Part shown: positions 1 to 10,934 of the stretch, piece after piece
Position numbering within the stretch: position 1 is the first letter of the stretch
Layout of the letters: the number at the start of each line of letters is the position of its first letter
Source of the DNA: Caldimonas thermodepolymerans
GTDB lineage: Bacteria; Pseudomonadota; Gammaproteobacteria; Burkholderiales; Burkholderiaceae_C
Reading direction: 5' to 3'
Assembly (NCBI RefSeq): GCF_015476235.1
Contig: NZ_CP064338.1
Location: 2,294,001 to 2,358,000, forward strand
Length of the DNA: 64,000 nucleotides
The notes under the pieces: model-generated
Told to the model about the DNA's origin: nothing
The model's database searches: none
Seen by the model: the letters and a program-made list of their open reading frames with translations, nothing else
Made by a program: the position numbers and the translations under genes

Positions 1-2
1 AC

Positions 3-308
3 CAGGGCCCGGTCAGCGCCACCACCCTGCTGGAAGAAATGGCACGCGAGGACTTCGGCAACGGCAGCGAGGCGCTGGTGCAGCGCCTGCGCGAGCTGCA
101 CGAGCCCGAGGACGGCGTGGACCTGTCGTGCGAGCTGGCCATCGTGGTGGACCGGCTGCTGCTGCGTGCGCTGGAGGACGAGCGGGCCATGCTGTTCGAA
201 TCCGGCGCCCTCGACCCCGAGACCTTGCAGCGGGCGCGCGAGTTGCTCGACCAGTGCAAGGCGCTGAAAGACCGCATCGAAAGCCTGGTCGCCGCCCGCG
301 ACCGTTGA
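3..308 (+). CDS. dnaG: DNA primase DnaG, C-terminal fragment
   Basis: Only the last ~101 codons are inside the window; the reading frame is open to the left edge and ends with TGA at 306-308. The translated tail is helical and charged (ELAIVVDRLLLRALEDERAML, then LDQCKALKDRIESLVAARDR). This fits the DnaB helicase-binding C-terminal domain of primase, which recruits primase to the replication fork. The main support for the name is position: dnaG directly precedes rpoD in the conserved proteobacterial macromolecular-synthesis operon. The catalytic TOPRIM and zinc domains lie outside the window. The identity of this short, poorly conserved domain is partly inferred from context. Confidence 0.8.
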   Translation, partial: QGPVSATTLLEEMAREDFGNGSEALVQRLRELHEPEDGVDLSCELAIVVDRLLLRALEDERAMLFESGALDPETLQRARELLDQCKALKDRIESLVAARDR

Positions 309-661
309 TTTGCCACGGTTTTCGGCCCTTGACAAACCCGTTTTTTTGACAAACAGGGATGCGTCGGCGATAATTTCCGGTTTGATGCGCGGCAAGAGTG
401 ACAGCAGCACCTTCCGGATCCGGCCACCCGCGACACGGGGATGATCAGGCCAAACCCTCCCGCAAGGGCTGCCCTCGAAGACAGTTCACGCCAGCTTGCC
501 CACCTGAGCCGACGCTTGACCTTCGGATCGATGTCCTCATCTGTTCCGGATCAGACGCGTCAGGCTCTGTCCTGCCTGCCAGTTTTCCCGCATGTGCCCG
601 CCGGTGGCGTCATGCGGCCTGCCGGCTGGCCGTCTGAGCCCAGATCCATCCGAGGAAGTTC
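309..661 (+). other. Gene-free dnaG-rpoD spacer
   Basis: This 353-bp stretch holds the rpoD promoter at 346-374 and then a long leader of about 280 nt before the rpoD start. I see no convincing gene: the short open frames here start without a ribosome-binding site and look random. The leader could carry post-transcriptional control of rpoD, but I see no recognised riboswitch or attenuator. Confidence 0.6.
346..374 (+). promoter_or_regulatory. Sigma-70 promoter of rpoD
   Basis: A perfect -35 box TTGACA (346-351) is separated by exactly 17 bp from GATAAT (369-374), one mismatch from the consensus -10. Transcription would begin near 381, giving a leader of about 280 nt before rpoD. A second TTGACA at 329-334 has no -10 at a suitable distance. 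rpoD can therefore be transcribed independently of dnaG. Confidence 0.8.
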
Positions 662-2938
<2,277 letters not shown>

Positions 2939-3220
2939 GGTGGGCGGGATACGCAGCCCGCAGGGCTGGCGGCAGCGAAAGCAACCGCACGCAGCTTGCG
3001 GCGCCAGCCACAAGCTGCGCACGTATCTCGACAACCTGTAAGGTGGGCGGGATATGCAGCTTGCGGGGCGGCCGGCCCGGAGGCACCGCGCCCGTCCCGG
3101 GCCACCGCCCGGTACACCGCCTGGCTTGCATCAGGCTTGCAACACGGAAGGCCGTTCTTCATTGCCGGGTTGCACGCTACACTCGGCGCGTTCATCCCCC
3201 TTCCGACGCCTGAAGCCTGC

Positions 3221-4159
3221 ATGACCGGATCCTCGGCCCGCACCGTCCTGTTTGCCGACCTGCGCGGCAGCACGGCGCTGTTCGGCACGCTGGGCAACGC
3301 GCAGGCGGCCGCCGTCGTCACGCAGACCATCGGCCTGTTGAGCCGGGTCGTGACGCAGAACAGCGGCAAGGTGGTCAAGACCTTGGGCGACGGGCTGATG
3401 GCCCTGTTCGAGCGCGGCCCCATGGCGGTGCGCGCTGCCCGCGAGATGCAGGATTCGATCGCCCGCATCATGGCCGAGGCCGACACCGGTGCCGCCGCGC
3501 TGCGGCTGTACGTCGCGATGGCGCATGGCGAGATCGTCGAGGTGGCCGGCGACAGCTTCGGCGATGCGGTCAACGTGGCCGCCCGGCTGCTCGACCACGC
3601 GGGCGACAACGAGGTGCTGATCACCCAGCAGGTCTACGAGCAGCTCGCCGCGGTCGACCGGCAGCGCTTCAAGAGCCTGGAGCGGCTGCACCTGCGCGGG
3701 CGCAGCGAGCCCTGCCACGTGTACCGGCTGGAGTCCTGGTACGACGACGATGCCACCCCGTCCACCCTGTTCGCCGACTTCACCGACACGCCGCTGGCCG
3801 ACTGCATCCGCCTCGCGCTGGCCGACGCACCGCAGCAGGTGTTCACGGTGCAGCAGATGCCCGTGGTGATCGGCCGCAGTCCGGACTCCACCTTCTGCAT
3901 CGACGATTCCCGGGTGTCGCGGCTGCACGCGCGCATCGAATGGCACGGCGGCAACTTCCACCTCTCCGACCAGAGCAGCAACGGCAGCTTCGTGCGTTTC
4001 ACCGGCGACCACGAGGTCGTCATGCTGCGCCGCGGCGTGTGCGTGCTGCACGGCAGCGGGGTGATCGGCCTGGGGGCCTCCCCGGCCGACAGCAGCGCCG
4101 CCGTGCTGCACTTCGAGGTGTTCTCGCTGGCCAGCGAGCTGCCGATCGGCGGCAGCTGA
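3221..4159 (+). CDS. Class III adenylate/guanylate cyclase with C-terminal FHA domain
   Basis: This is a 312-residue soluble protein with no membrane segment. The N-terminal half is a class III nucleotidyl cyclase domain: FADLRGST carries metal-binding Asp13, and KTLGDGLMALF carries Asp57 and the purine-contacting Lys53. GDAVNVAARL supplies Asp115, Asn118 and Arg122. All catalytic positions are intact, and the Lys/Asp pair points to ATP rather than GTP. An FHA domain follows from about residue 216 (VIGRSPDSTFCIDDSRVSRLHARIEW, split across its conserved GRS and SRxHA motifs); these bind phosphothreonine. I infer an adenylate cyclase controlled by, or recruited to, a phosphoprotein. No Ser/Thr kinase lies nearby. 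The start is the first ATG preceding the domain. Confidence 0.85.
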   Translation: MTGSSARTVLFADLRGSTALFGTLGNAQAAAVVTQTIGLLSRVVTQNSGKVVKTLGDGLMALFERGPMAVRAAREMQDSIARIMAEADTGAAALRLYVAMAHGEIVEVAGDSFGDAVNVAARLLDHAGDNEVLITQQVYEQLAAVDRQRFKSLERLHLRGRSEPCHVYRLESWYDDDATPSTLFADFTDTPLADCIRLALADAPQQVFTVQQMPVVIGRSPDSTFCIDDSRVSRLHARIEWHGGNFHLSDQSSNGSFVRFTGDHEVVMLRRGVCVLHGSGVIGLGASPADSSAAVLHFEVFSLASELPIGGS

Positions 4160-4172
4160 GCCGCGCGGCGCC

Positions 4173-4865
4173 TCAGGCGCCGATGCGGTCGGCCAGCTCG
4201 GCCAGGTCCTTGACCACGTGATGCGTCCCTGCCGGCGGCACGCCCGGCTCGGGATGGATCTGCGGGCGCACGATCCAGGCCGCCTGCAGCCCGGCCGCCA
4301 GCGCCCCCTCCACGTCCAGCGCCAGGTCGTCTCCCACGTGCAGCACCTGCTGCGGCGCCGCGTCCGCCACGCGGCAGGCCTCGCGGAAGATGCGCGCATC
4401 GGGCTTGCCGACGCCGAAGCCCCGCGCCGACACTGCCCCGCTGAACCAGCGCGCCAGGCCCACGGCCTGCAGGTCGGCATTGCCGTTGCTCAGCGCCACC
4501 AGCCGGAAGCGCGCGGCCAGCCGCTCCAGCGCCGGGACCACGTCGTCGAACAGCTCGACCCGCTGCCGTTCGGCGAAGAACACCTCGAACGCCGGCCCGG
4601 CCAAAGCCGGATCGTCGCCGCACCGGGCCAGCGCCAGCTCCAGGCTCTTGAGGCGGATGGTCGACAGGTCGTGCGCCCACTCCGGGTGGCGCTCGGCCAC
4701 CTCGTTGCGCAGCTGGCGCAGCGACGCGGGATCGTGACGCGCGGCGGTGGCCGGGGCGTGCTCGGTGAGCCAGGCGTGCAGCACGGCCTCGGCCCGGGCG
4801 ATCGCCGGCCAGATCGGCCAGAGGGTGTCGTCCAGGTCCAGCGTCAGGGCAAGCAGGGGTTTCAA
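4173..4865 (-). CDS. HAD-superfamily hydrolase
   Basis: A 230-residue haloacid-dehalogenase-type phosphatase. Motif I is LDLDDT, with nucleophile Asp10 and acid/base Asp12. Motif II is LSNGN, motif III Lys lies in GVGKPDARIF, and motif IV is HVGDDLALDVEGA, so all catalytic motifs are present. An alpha-helical cap lies between motifs I and II, as in subfamily IA. I chose the TTG start at 4865 because AAGGA sits 6 nt upstream and the frame has no suitable Met ahead of motif I. It diverges from the histidine kinase gene and converges with the cyclase gene. The substrate cannot be told from sequence; phosphoglycolate- or nucleotide-type small phosphates are typical of the family. Confidence 0.85.
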   Translation of the reverse strand: MKPLLALTLDLDDTLWPIWPAIARAEAVLHAWLTEHAPATAARHDPASLRQLRNEVAERHPEWAHDLSTIRLKSLELALARCGDDPALAGPAFEVFFAERQRVELFDDVVPALERLAARFRLVALSNGNADLQAVGLARWFSGAVSARGFGVGKPDARIFREACRVADAAPQQVLHVGDDLALDVEGALAAGLQAAWIVRPQIHPEPGVPPAGTHHVVKDLAELADRIGA

Positions 4866-5013
4866 TTCGGATCCTTGGCGAAGGGGAAGCGGCGCGGGCG
4901 CCCGGCCCGTGCCACACGGGCAACATTTTGCCGATCCGCGCGAATCCGGGCGCAGCGGCGGCCCGGCATGGCCTATAGTGCGGCGGGCCAATCCGACGTC
5001 CGAGACGCAGCGC

Positions 5014-8000
5014 ATGACTCCAGCCGTTCCTCCCGACGACGAAGAATCCGGGCGCCTGCGCGTCCTGCGCGAACTGCGCCTGCTCGACTCCTCGCGCGAG
5101 GAATGCTTCGACGCCGCGGTGCGGCTGCTGGCGCGGATGGCCCGGGTACCGATCGCGACGCTCAGCCTGGTCGATGCCGGGCGGGTCTGGTTCAAGGCAA
5201 TCCACGGCGCCGAGCTGGACGAACTGTCGCGCGACCAGACCTGCTGCACCTGGACCATCGCCGGCGACGTCCCCTTCCTCGTCGACGACCTGACGGCCGA
5301 CCCGCGCTTTGCCGGCGTGCGCACCGTGACCGGCGCGCCCTACGTGCGCGCCTACGCCGGCCTGCCGCTGACCGTGGAAGACCAGCGCATCGGCGCGCTC
5401 GCCGTGCTGGACGTGCAGCCGCGCCACTTCGGCGAGGCGGAGCTGGCGGCGCTGCACGACGTCGGCCGCCTGGTCTGCGAGCTGCTGAAGGCGCGCCTGA
5501 AGGAACAACGCTGGCGCCTGCAGGAAGCACGCGTGCGCACGGCCAGCCGGGCCGGTTCGGACTGGCTGTGGGAGACCGATGCCCAGGGCCGCTTCACCTG
5601 GGCCTCGGCCTCGATGGAGACCCACACCGGCCTGCGCATCGAGGACAAGCTCGGCAAGCTGCCGCACGAGATCCTGCTGCGCCGCGACGACCCCGAGCAC
5701 GCGCGCTCCTACGACCGCTACCTCGCCGCGCGCGAGCAGCGCGAGCCCTTCTTCAACCTGATCGCCGACATGAGGACCCCGGGCGGCCTCGTCACCGTGG
5801 CGGTCAACGGGGTGCCGGTGTTCGATTCGGCCGGCAGGTTCCGCGGCTACCGCGGCGCCACCCGCGTGGTCACCGCCGAGATCGAAGCCCAGCGCCAGGC
5901 GCGCGAGGCCCAGGCGCTGCGCGAGGCGCAGCTGCGCGAGTCCGAGGCCCGCACCGCGGCGGTGCTGCAGTCGCTGCCCGACCTGTGGTTCGTGCTGGAT
6001 GCCGAGGGCCGCTACGTGCAGTGCGGCACCGCCGCGCAGCACCTGCTGCACATGCCGTTCGAGCAGATGCGCGGCGCCAGCCTGGAGGAAGTGCTGCCCC
6101 CGGCTGTCGCGGTGCAGCACAAGAACGCCCTGCAGCGCGCCCTGGCCACCGGCACCCTGCAGCGGGTGGAGTACGAGCTCCAGCCGATGGGCGACCCGAC
6201 CACGCGCACCTTCGAGGGCCGCTTCATGCCGATGTCGGGCACCCAGGTGCTGCTGATCGTGCGCGACCTGACCGAGCTGCGCACGATGGAGCGCGAGCTG
6301 CAGATCATGCACCGCGCCATCGAGGGCGAGGCCTCGCTGCCGATCACCGTGGTGGACGTGCTGGCGCCGGATCACCCGGTGGTCTACGTGAACCCGGCCT
6401 TCGAGCGCCTGACCGGCTACGGCCGCGACGAGGTGCTGGGCCGCAACTGCCGCTTCCTGCAAGGCCCGGAGACCGACCAGCCCGCGCTCGGCCAGGTGCG
6501 CGAGGCGCTGCGGCACGGGCGCTCGACCACGGTCGTGCTGCACAACTACCGCAAGGACGGCTCGCGCTTCATCAACGAGCTGCACATCGCCCCGGTGCAC
6601 GACAGCCACGGCCGGGTGACGCACTTCATCGGCGTGCAGACCGACATCACCGAGCGCAGCATCGCCGCCGAGCGTCTGCGCGTGAGCGAGGAGCTGTACC
6701 GCTCGGTGGCGCTGTCGATCAGCGACGGCCTGATGGTCGTCACCAGCGGCAGCTACGTCGTCGCGGTCAATCCTGCGGCCTGCCGCATCCTCGACGCGAC
6801 GATGGAGGAGCTGGTGATGGCCCCGGGCCTGGAGCTGCTGACCGAGTCGCTGCAGCCGCTGCCGCCGGCCGAGCACCCGGTGGCGCGTGCGCTGGCCAGC
6901 GGCGAGCCGGTCACCGAACGCGTCTACGGCCTGCGCCGGCGCGACGGGCAGATCCGCTGGCTGGGCGTGAGCGCCCAGCCGCTGCGCATGGCGCCGCACG
7001 ACAAGCCGCTGTCGGCGGTGGTCACCTTCCGCGACATCACCCAGCAGCGCATCGCCGAGCAGGCGCTGTCGATGAGCGAGCAGCGCTGGAAGTTCGCCAT
7101 CGAGGGCAGCGGCGACGGCGTGTGGGACTGGGACGCGGTGGCCGACCGCGTCTACTACTCGCGCCGCTGGAAGGAGCTGCTCGGCTACCAGGAGCACGAG
7201 CTGACCGACTCACCCGAGGAATGGTCGTCGCGCGTGCACCCGGAGGACCTGCCGCGCGTGCTGGAGAAGCTCGAGCTGCACCTGAAGGACGTGGTGCCGG
7301 TCTACCACTCCGAGCACCGCCTGCGCCACCGCTCGGGCCGCTGGCTGTGGGTGTTCGAGCGCGGCCGCGTGGTGCAGCGCAACGAACAGGGCCGCGCGCT
7401 GCGCATCGTCGGGACCTATTCGGACATCACCCGGCTCAAGGAGGCCGAGAAGGCGCTGCGCGACAAGCAGGCCGCCGAGCTGGCCAGCCGCTCCAAGACC
7501 GAGTTCCTCTCGCGCATGAGCCACGAGATGCGCACGCCACTCAACGCGATGATCGGCTTCTCGCAGCTGCTCAAGCTCAGCGCGACCAATGCGCAGCCCT
7601 CGGCCTCGCAGGTGCGCCACTATGCCGACCACATGCTGCAGGCCGGCCAGCACCTGCTGGCGCTGATCAACGACGTGCTCGACCTGCAGCGCGTCGAGAC
7701 CGGCCAGCTGACCATCAACATCGAGACCATCTCGCTGCGGCGCACCATCGAACAGGCCCTGGAGCTGCTGGCGCCGCTGGCGCACGCCTCGGCCGTCAGC
7801 TTCGACAACCGCATCGACGAGGACGTGCTCGTGCGGGCCGACGCCCAGCGGCTGCGCCAGGTGCTGATCAACATCATCTCCAACGCGATCAAGTACAACC
7901 GCCCGGACGGCGTCGTGCGCCTGACCCTGGGCGACCGCCAGGGCGACGCGATCGACGTGCTGATCGAGGACACCGGCGAAGGCCTGCGCCCGGACCAGCT

Positions 8001-8628
8001 GGCGCGCCTGTTCCAGCCGTTCGAGCGGCTGGGCCGCGAAACCTCCCCGATCGAGGGCACCGGCCTCGGCCTGATCATCGCCAAGCGGCTGATCGACGAG
8101 ATGAAGGGCAGCATCGAGGTCAGCAGCGAGCCCGGCAAGGGCACCTGCGTGACGCTGATGGTGCGCCTGGCCGAGCAGGCGCCGGCCGCGCTGCCGCACG
8201 AGGCATCCGCCGCGCCCGCCCCCGACCCCGAGGTCGACCTCGCGCCGCTGCGCATGCTCTATGTCGAGGACAACCCGATCAACGCCCTGCTGTTCGAGGA
8301 GGCGATGAAGCTGTCCGGGCACATCGACCTGATGATTGCCGAGGACGGCCCGCAGGCCTTCGAGATCGTGCGCGACTGGCGGCCCGACATCCTGGTGCTC
8401 GACGCCCACCTGCCCGGCATGTCCGGCTTCGAGGTGCTGCGCGAGCTGCGCGAGGTGCATGGCCTGCGCGACGTGCCGGCCTTCATGTGCTCGGCCGACG
8501 CGATGCCCGAAGACATCCAGCGCGCGCTGGACGCCGGCTTCCTGGGCTACTGGACCAAGCCCATCGAGGTGCGCAAGGTCATCGCCGAAGTCAACCAGGT
8601 CGCCCCCCGCCCGGTGAGGGTGAGCTGA
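5014..8628 (+). CDS. Hybrid sensor histidine kinase with GAF, PAS and LOV domains and a receiver
   Basis: A 1204-residue, apparently soluble hybrid kinase. Order: GAF (about 15-155), PAS (165-290), PAS (310-420), LOV-type PAS (430-545), PAS (555-665), PAS_3 type (680-805), HisKA, HATPase, receiver. The LOV domain has GRNCRFLQ with the photoactive Cys479, plus the flavin-contacting Asn residues in HNYRKDG and FINELHI and the Gln of FIGVQTDIT. The H-box SHEMRTPLN has His837. ATP-binding boxes are NIISNAIKYN, EDTGEGL and GTGLGLIIAKRL. The receiver has phospho-acceptor Asp1130 (LVLDAHLPGMSG) and a late Lys (YWTKPIE). It probably senses blue light or redox together with another signal. No output regulator is adjacent; hemH follows 43 bp downstream. 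Confidence 0.93.
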   Translation: MTPAVPPDDEESGRLRVLRELRLLDSSREECFDAAVRLLARMARVPIATLSLVDAGRVWFKAIHGAELDELSRDQTCCTWTIAGDVPFLVDDLTADPRFAGVRTVTGAPYVRAYAGLPLTVEDQRIGALAVLDVQPRHFGEAELAALHDVGRLVCELLKARLKEQRWRLQEARVRTASRAGSDWLWETDAQGRFTWASASMETHTGLRIEDKLGKLPHEILLRRDDPEHARSYDRYLAAREQREPFFNLIADMRTPGGLVTVAVNGVPVFDSAGRFRGYRGATRVVTAEIEAQRQAREAQALREAQLRESEARTAAVLQSLPDLWFVLDAEGRYVQCGTAAQHLLHMPFEQMRGASLEEVLPPAVAVQHKNALQRALATGTLQRVEYELQPMGDPTTRTFEGRFMPMSGTQVLLIVRDLTELRTMERELQIMHRAIEGEASLPITVVDVLAPDHPVVYVNPAFERLTGYGRDEVLGRNCRFLQGPETDQPALGQVREALRHGRSTTVVLHNYRKDGSRFINELHIAPVHDSHGRVTHFIGVQTDITERSIAAERLRVSEELYRSVALSISDGLMVVTSGSYVVAVNPAACRILDATMEELVMAPGLELLTESLQPLPPAEHPVARALASGEPVTERVYGLRRRDGQIRWLGVSAQPLRMAPHDKPLSAVVTFRDITQQRIAEQALSMSEQRWKFAIEGSGDGVWDWDAVADRVYYSRRWKELLGYQEHELTDSPEEWSSRVHPEDLPRVLEKLELHLKDVVPVYHSEHRLRHRSGRWLWVFERGRVVQRNEQGRALRIVGTYSDITRLKEAEKALRDKQAAELASRSKTEFLSRMSHEMRTPLNAMIGFSQLLKLSATNAQPSASQVRHYADHMLQAGQHLLALINDVLDLQRVETGQLTINIETISLRRTIEQALELLAPLAHASAVSFDNRIDEDVLVRADAQRLRQVLINIISNAIKYNRPDGVVRLTLGDRQGDAIDVLIEDTGEGLRPDQLARLFQPFERLGRETSPIEGTGLGLIIAKRLIDEMKGSIEVSSEPGKGTCVTLMVRLAEQAPAALPHEASAAPAPDPEVDLAPLRMLYVEDNPINALLFEEAMKLSGHIDLMIAEDGPQAFEIVRDWRPDILVLDAHLPGMSGFEVLRELREVHGLRDVPAFMCSADAMPEDIQRALDAGFLGYWTKPIEVRKVIAEVNQVAPRPVRVS

Positions 8629-8671
8629 GCCCGGCTGCCGCCCGGGTCCCGCTCGGGAATAATCCGCCGCC

Positions 8672-9721
8672 ATGAGCTTCCGCCCCGAACCCGCCCTGGC
8701 CGACGGCACGCCCGAGGGCACCGCCGTGCTGCTGTGCAACCTCGGCACGCCCGATGCGCCGACCGCACCGGCGCTGCGCCGCTACCTGGCGGAGTTCCTC
8801 GGCGACCCGCGCGTCGTCGAGATCCCGCCGCTGGCCTGGAAGCCCGTCCTGCACGGCATCATCCTGCGCACCCGCCCGGCGAAATCGGCCGCCAAGTACG
8901 CCAGCATCTGGACCCCGGACGGCTCGCCGCTGAAGGTGTGGACCGAGAAGCAGGCCACGCTGCTGCGCGGCTACCTCGGCGAGCGCGGCCACCGCGTCGC
9001 GGTCGAGTATGCGATGCGCTATGGACAGCCTTCGATCGCCACGCGTCTGGATGCGCTCAAGGCCCGCGGTGCCACGCGCGTCCTCGTGCTGCCGCTGTAC
9101 CCGCAATACTCGTGCACCACCACGGCCAGCGTGCTGGACGCGGTGCAAGCCTGGGGCCGCGGCGTGCGCCGCCTGCCCGAGTTCCGCTTCGTCAACCAGT
9201 ACCACGACCACCCCGGCTACATCGACGCGCTCGTGCGGCGCATCAGCCAGTACTGGATGACCCACGGGCGACCCGACCGGCTGGTGCTGAGCTTCCATGG
9301 CGTGCCGCAGCGCACCCGCGAGCTGGGCGACCCCTACCACGACCAGTGCCACGCGACCGCGCGCGCCGTTGCCGCGCGCCTGGGACTGGACGACTCGCAA
9401 TACGTCGTGACCTTCCAGAGCCGCTTCGGCCGCGCCACCTGGCTGCAGCCCTATACCGAGCCGACCGTCGTCGGCCTGGCGCGCGCCGGCGTGCGGCGCG
9501 TCGACGTGATCTGCCCCGGCTTCGTGTCCGACTGCATCGAGACGCTGGAGGAAATCGGCATGGAGGTGCGCCAGGCCTTCCTCGGCGCGGGTGGCCAGGC
9601 GTTCCACCACATCCCCTGCCTCAACGACCTGCACGAATGGATCGCGGCGCTGGCCGCCATCGCCGAGCAGCACCTGGCCGGCTGGCCGACCCGGGCGAGC
9701 GCCCCCCGCCCCCTGATGTGA
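8672..9721 (+). CDS. hemH: Ferrochelatase HemH
   Basis: This enzyme inserts Fe2+ into protoporphyrin IX, the last step of protoheme synthesis, at the cytoplasmic face of the membrane. The 349-residue protein matches the bacterial enzyme in length. It begins with the family pattern AVLLCNLGTPDAP, carries the catalytic histidine in LSFHGVPQRT, and has the conserved FQSRFGRATWLQPYTEPT region and CPGFVSDCIETLEEI. It lies between the LOV kinase and an Hsp15-type gene on the same strand; short gaps (43 and 56 bp) allow cotranscription. The C-terminal ~15 residues are low-complexity and not conserved. Confidence 0.97.
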   Translation: MSFRPEPALADGTPEGTAVLLCNLGTPDAPTAPALRRYLAEFLGDPRVVEIPPLAWKPVLHGIILRTRPAKSAAKYASIWTPDGSPLKVWTEKQATLLRGYLGERGHRVAVEYAMRYGQPSIATRLDALKARGATRVLVLPLYPQYSCTTTASVLDAVQAWGRGVRRLPEFRFVNQYHDHPGYIDALVRRISQYWMTHGRPDRLVLSFHGVPQRTRELGDPYHDQCHATARAVAARLGLDDSQYVVTFQSRFGRATWLQPYTEPTVVGLARAGVRRVDVICPGFVSDCIETLEEIGMEVRQAFLGAGGQAFHHIPCLNDLHEWIAALAAIAEQHLAGWPTRASAPRPLM

Positions 9722-9777
9722 CGCGGGCGGCAGGGGCGCGGGCCCGGCCCGGACGGCGCCGCCCCCACAATAGCGGG

Positions 9778-10191
9778 ATGGATGGTGTCCGACTCGACAA
9801 ATGGTTGTGGGCGGCGCGCTTCTACAAGACGCGCAGCCTGGCGATGGAGGAAATCGACAAGGGCCGGGTGCAGGTCAATGACCAGGCGGCCAAGCGCTCG
9901 CGCGAGGTCCGCCTGGGCGACCGGATCCGGCTCAAGCAGGGCCAGGTGGCGCGCACGGTCGTCGTGCGCGGGCTGAGCGAGGTGCGCGGCCCGGCGCCGG
10001 TGGCGCAACAGCTGTACGAGGAAACCCCGGAAAGCATCGCCGCGCGGGAGGAATACGCCCGCAACCGCCGCTACCTGGCCGACCCCTCCCAGGCCATCGA
10101 GCACGGTCGCCCGACCAAGCGCGACCGCCGCCAGCTGGCCGAGTGGCAGCGCTGGAGCGCCAGCGTCGACGACCTCGGCGGCAAGCGTTGA
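9778..10191 (+). CDS. hslR: S4-domain RNA-binding protein, Hsp15 (HslR) type
   Basis: A small basic protein of 137 residues with an S4 RNA-binding domain at about residues 4-60 ([19 protein letters not shown] and KGRVQVND). The C-terminal tail is Arg-rich. The Hsp15 family is heat-inducible and binds free 50S subunits carrying a nascent chain, helping recycle stalled ribosomes. Its place directly ahead of the grpE-dnaK-dnaJ heat-shock genes fits that role. The ATG at 9778 gives the conserved start [11 protein letters not shown]. Confidence 0.88.
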   Translation: MDGVRLDKWLWAARFYKTRSLAMEEIDKGRVQVNDQAAKRSREVRLGDRIRLKQGQVARTVVVRGLSEVRGPAPVAQQLYEETPESIAAREEYARNRRYLADPSQAIEHGRPTKRDRRQLAEWQRWSASVDDLGGKR

Positions 10192-10279
10192 CCCGCCCTG
10201 CCCGCCGCGCCGGGCGGCGCAGGCACAATCGACGGATCGTCCCGGCGCCAGCTGCCGGAACTTTTCTTGCCGTGCGGGG

Positions 10280-10307
10280 CTTGAAACCGGCCCCGCCGCC
10301 CCCATTT
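10280..10307 (+). promoter_or_regulatory. Heat-shock (sigma-32) promoter of grpE
   Basis: CTTGAAA (10280-10286), then 13 bp, then CCCCATTT (10300-10307). Both boxes fit the sigma-32 (RpoH) consensus CTTGAAA-N11-16-CCCCATNT without mismatch. Transcription would start near 10314, about 20 nt ahead of the grpE ATG. Confidence 0.85.
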
Positions 10308-10333
10308 CCAGCGTTTTGACGGGACTGCGAGTC

Positions 10334-10909
10334 ATGACTGAAGCTCAGAATACTCAATCAAATCAACCACTTGAGCCGAACGGCGCCGAGGCGTCGGCCC
10401 GCGACGGCCAGGGCGAGGCCCAGGCTCAGACCCAGCAGGAGCCCCAGCAAGCCGGCCTCGAGCAGCGCGTGGCCGAGCTGGAAGCCAAGCTCGCCGAAAT
10501 GTCCGACGCGTACCTGCGCGCCAAGGCCGAGGTCGAGAACACCCGTCGCCGCGCCGAGGAGGAAATGGCCAAGGTGCGCAAATTCGCGGTCGAGTCCTTC
10601 GCGGAAAGCCTGCTGCCGGTCAAGGACAGCCTGGAAGCGGCGCTCGCCATAGAAACCGCCACGACCGAACAGATGCGCGAAGGCGTGCACGTCACGCTGC
10701 GCCAGCTCACCCAGGCGCTGGAGCGCAACAAGGTGGTCGAGATCAGCCCGGCCGCGGGCGCGAAGTTCGATCCGCACCAGCACCAGGCCATCAGCGTGGT
10801 GCCCGCCGAGCAGGAGCCCAACACCATCGTCGCGCTGCTGCAGAAGGGCTACCTGATCGCCGATCGCGTGCTGCGCCCGGCGCTGGTCACGGTCGCCGCC
10901 GCCAAGTAA
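10334..10909 (+). CDS. grpE: Nucleotide exchange factor GrpE
   Basis: GrpE releases ADP from DnaK and so drives its chaperone cycle. This 191-residue protein has a polar, Gln/Ala-rich N-terminus and a long coiled-coil helix ([28 protein letters not shown]). The beta-domain signature includes [10 protein letters not shown] and the C-terminal [18 protein letters not shown] prefer the ATG at 10334 over one 18 nt upstream because it matches the usual polar N-terminus. It is the first gene of the heat-shock operon and lies directly behind a near-perfect sigma-32 promoter. Confidence 0.96.
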   Translation: MTEAQNTQSNQPLEPNGAEASARDGQGEAQAQTQQEPQQAGLEQRVAELEAKLAEMSDAYLRAKAEVENTRRRAEEEMAKVRKFAVESFAESLLPVKDSLEAALAIETATTEQMREGVHVTLRQLTQALERNKVVEISPAAGAKFDPHQHQAISVVPAEQEPNTIVALLQKGYLIADRVLRPALVTVAAAK

Positions 10910-10934
10910 GGCATTTGCGCACGCGAGGCCCAAC

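Noticed and set aside
398-637. Small open frames in the dnaG-rpoD spacer
   Set aside because: No ribosome-binding site, no recognisable motif, and the region is the rpoD leader.
3010-3042. Second copy of the rpoD tail as an alternative C-terminus or a pseudogene
   Set aside because: The true frame stops at 2936-2938, and the second copy has no start or upstream frame; it is only a repeat remnant.
4218-8675. Plus-strand open frame of 1485 codons over the HAD and kinase genes
   Set aside because: Arg/Pro/Ala-rich with no domain; the overlapping kinase frame has complete GAF, LOV, HisKA and receiver motifs.
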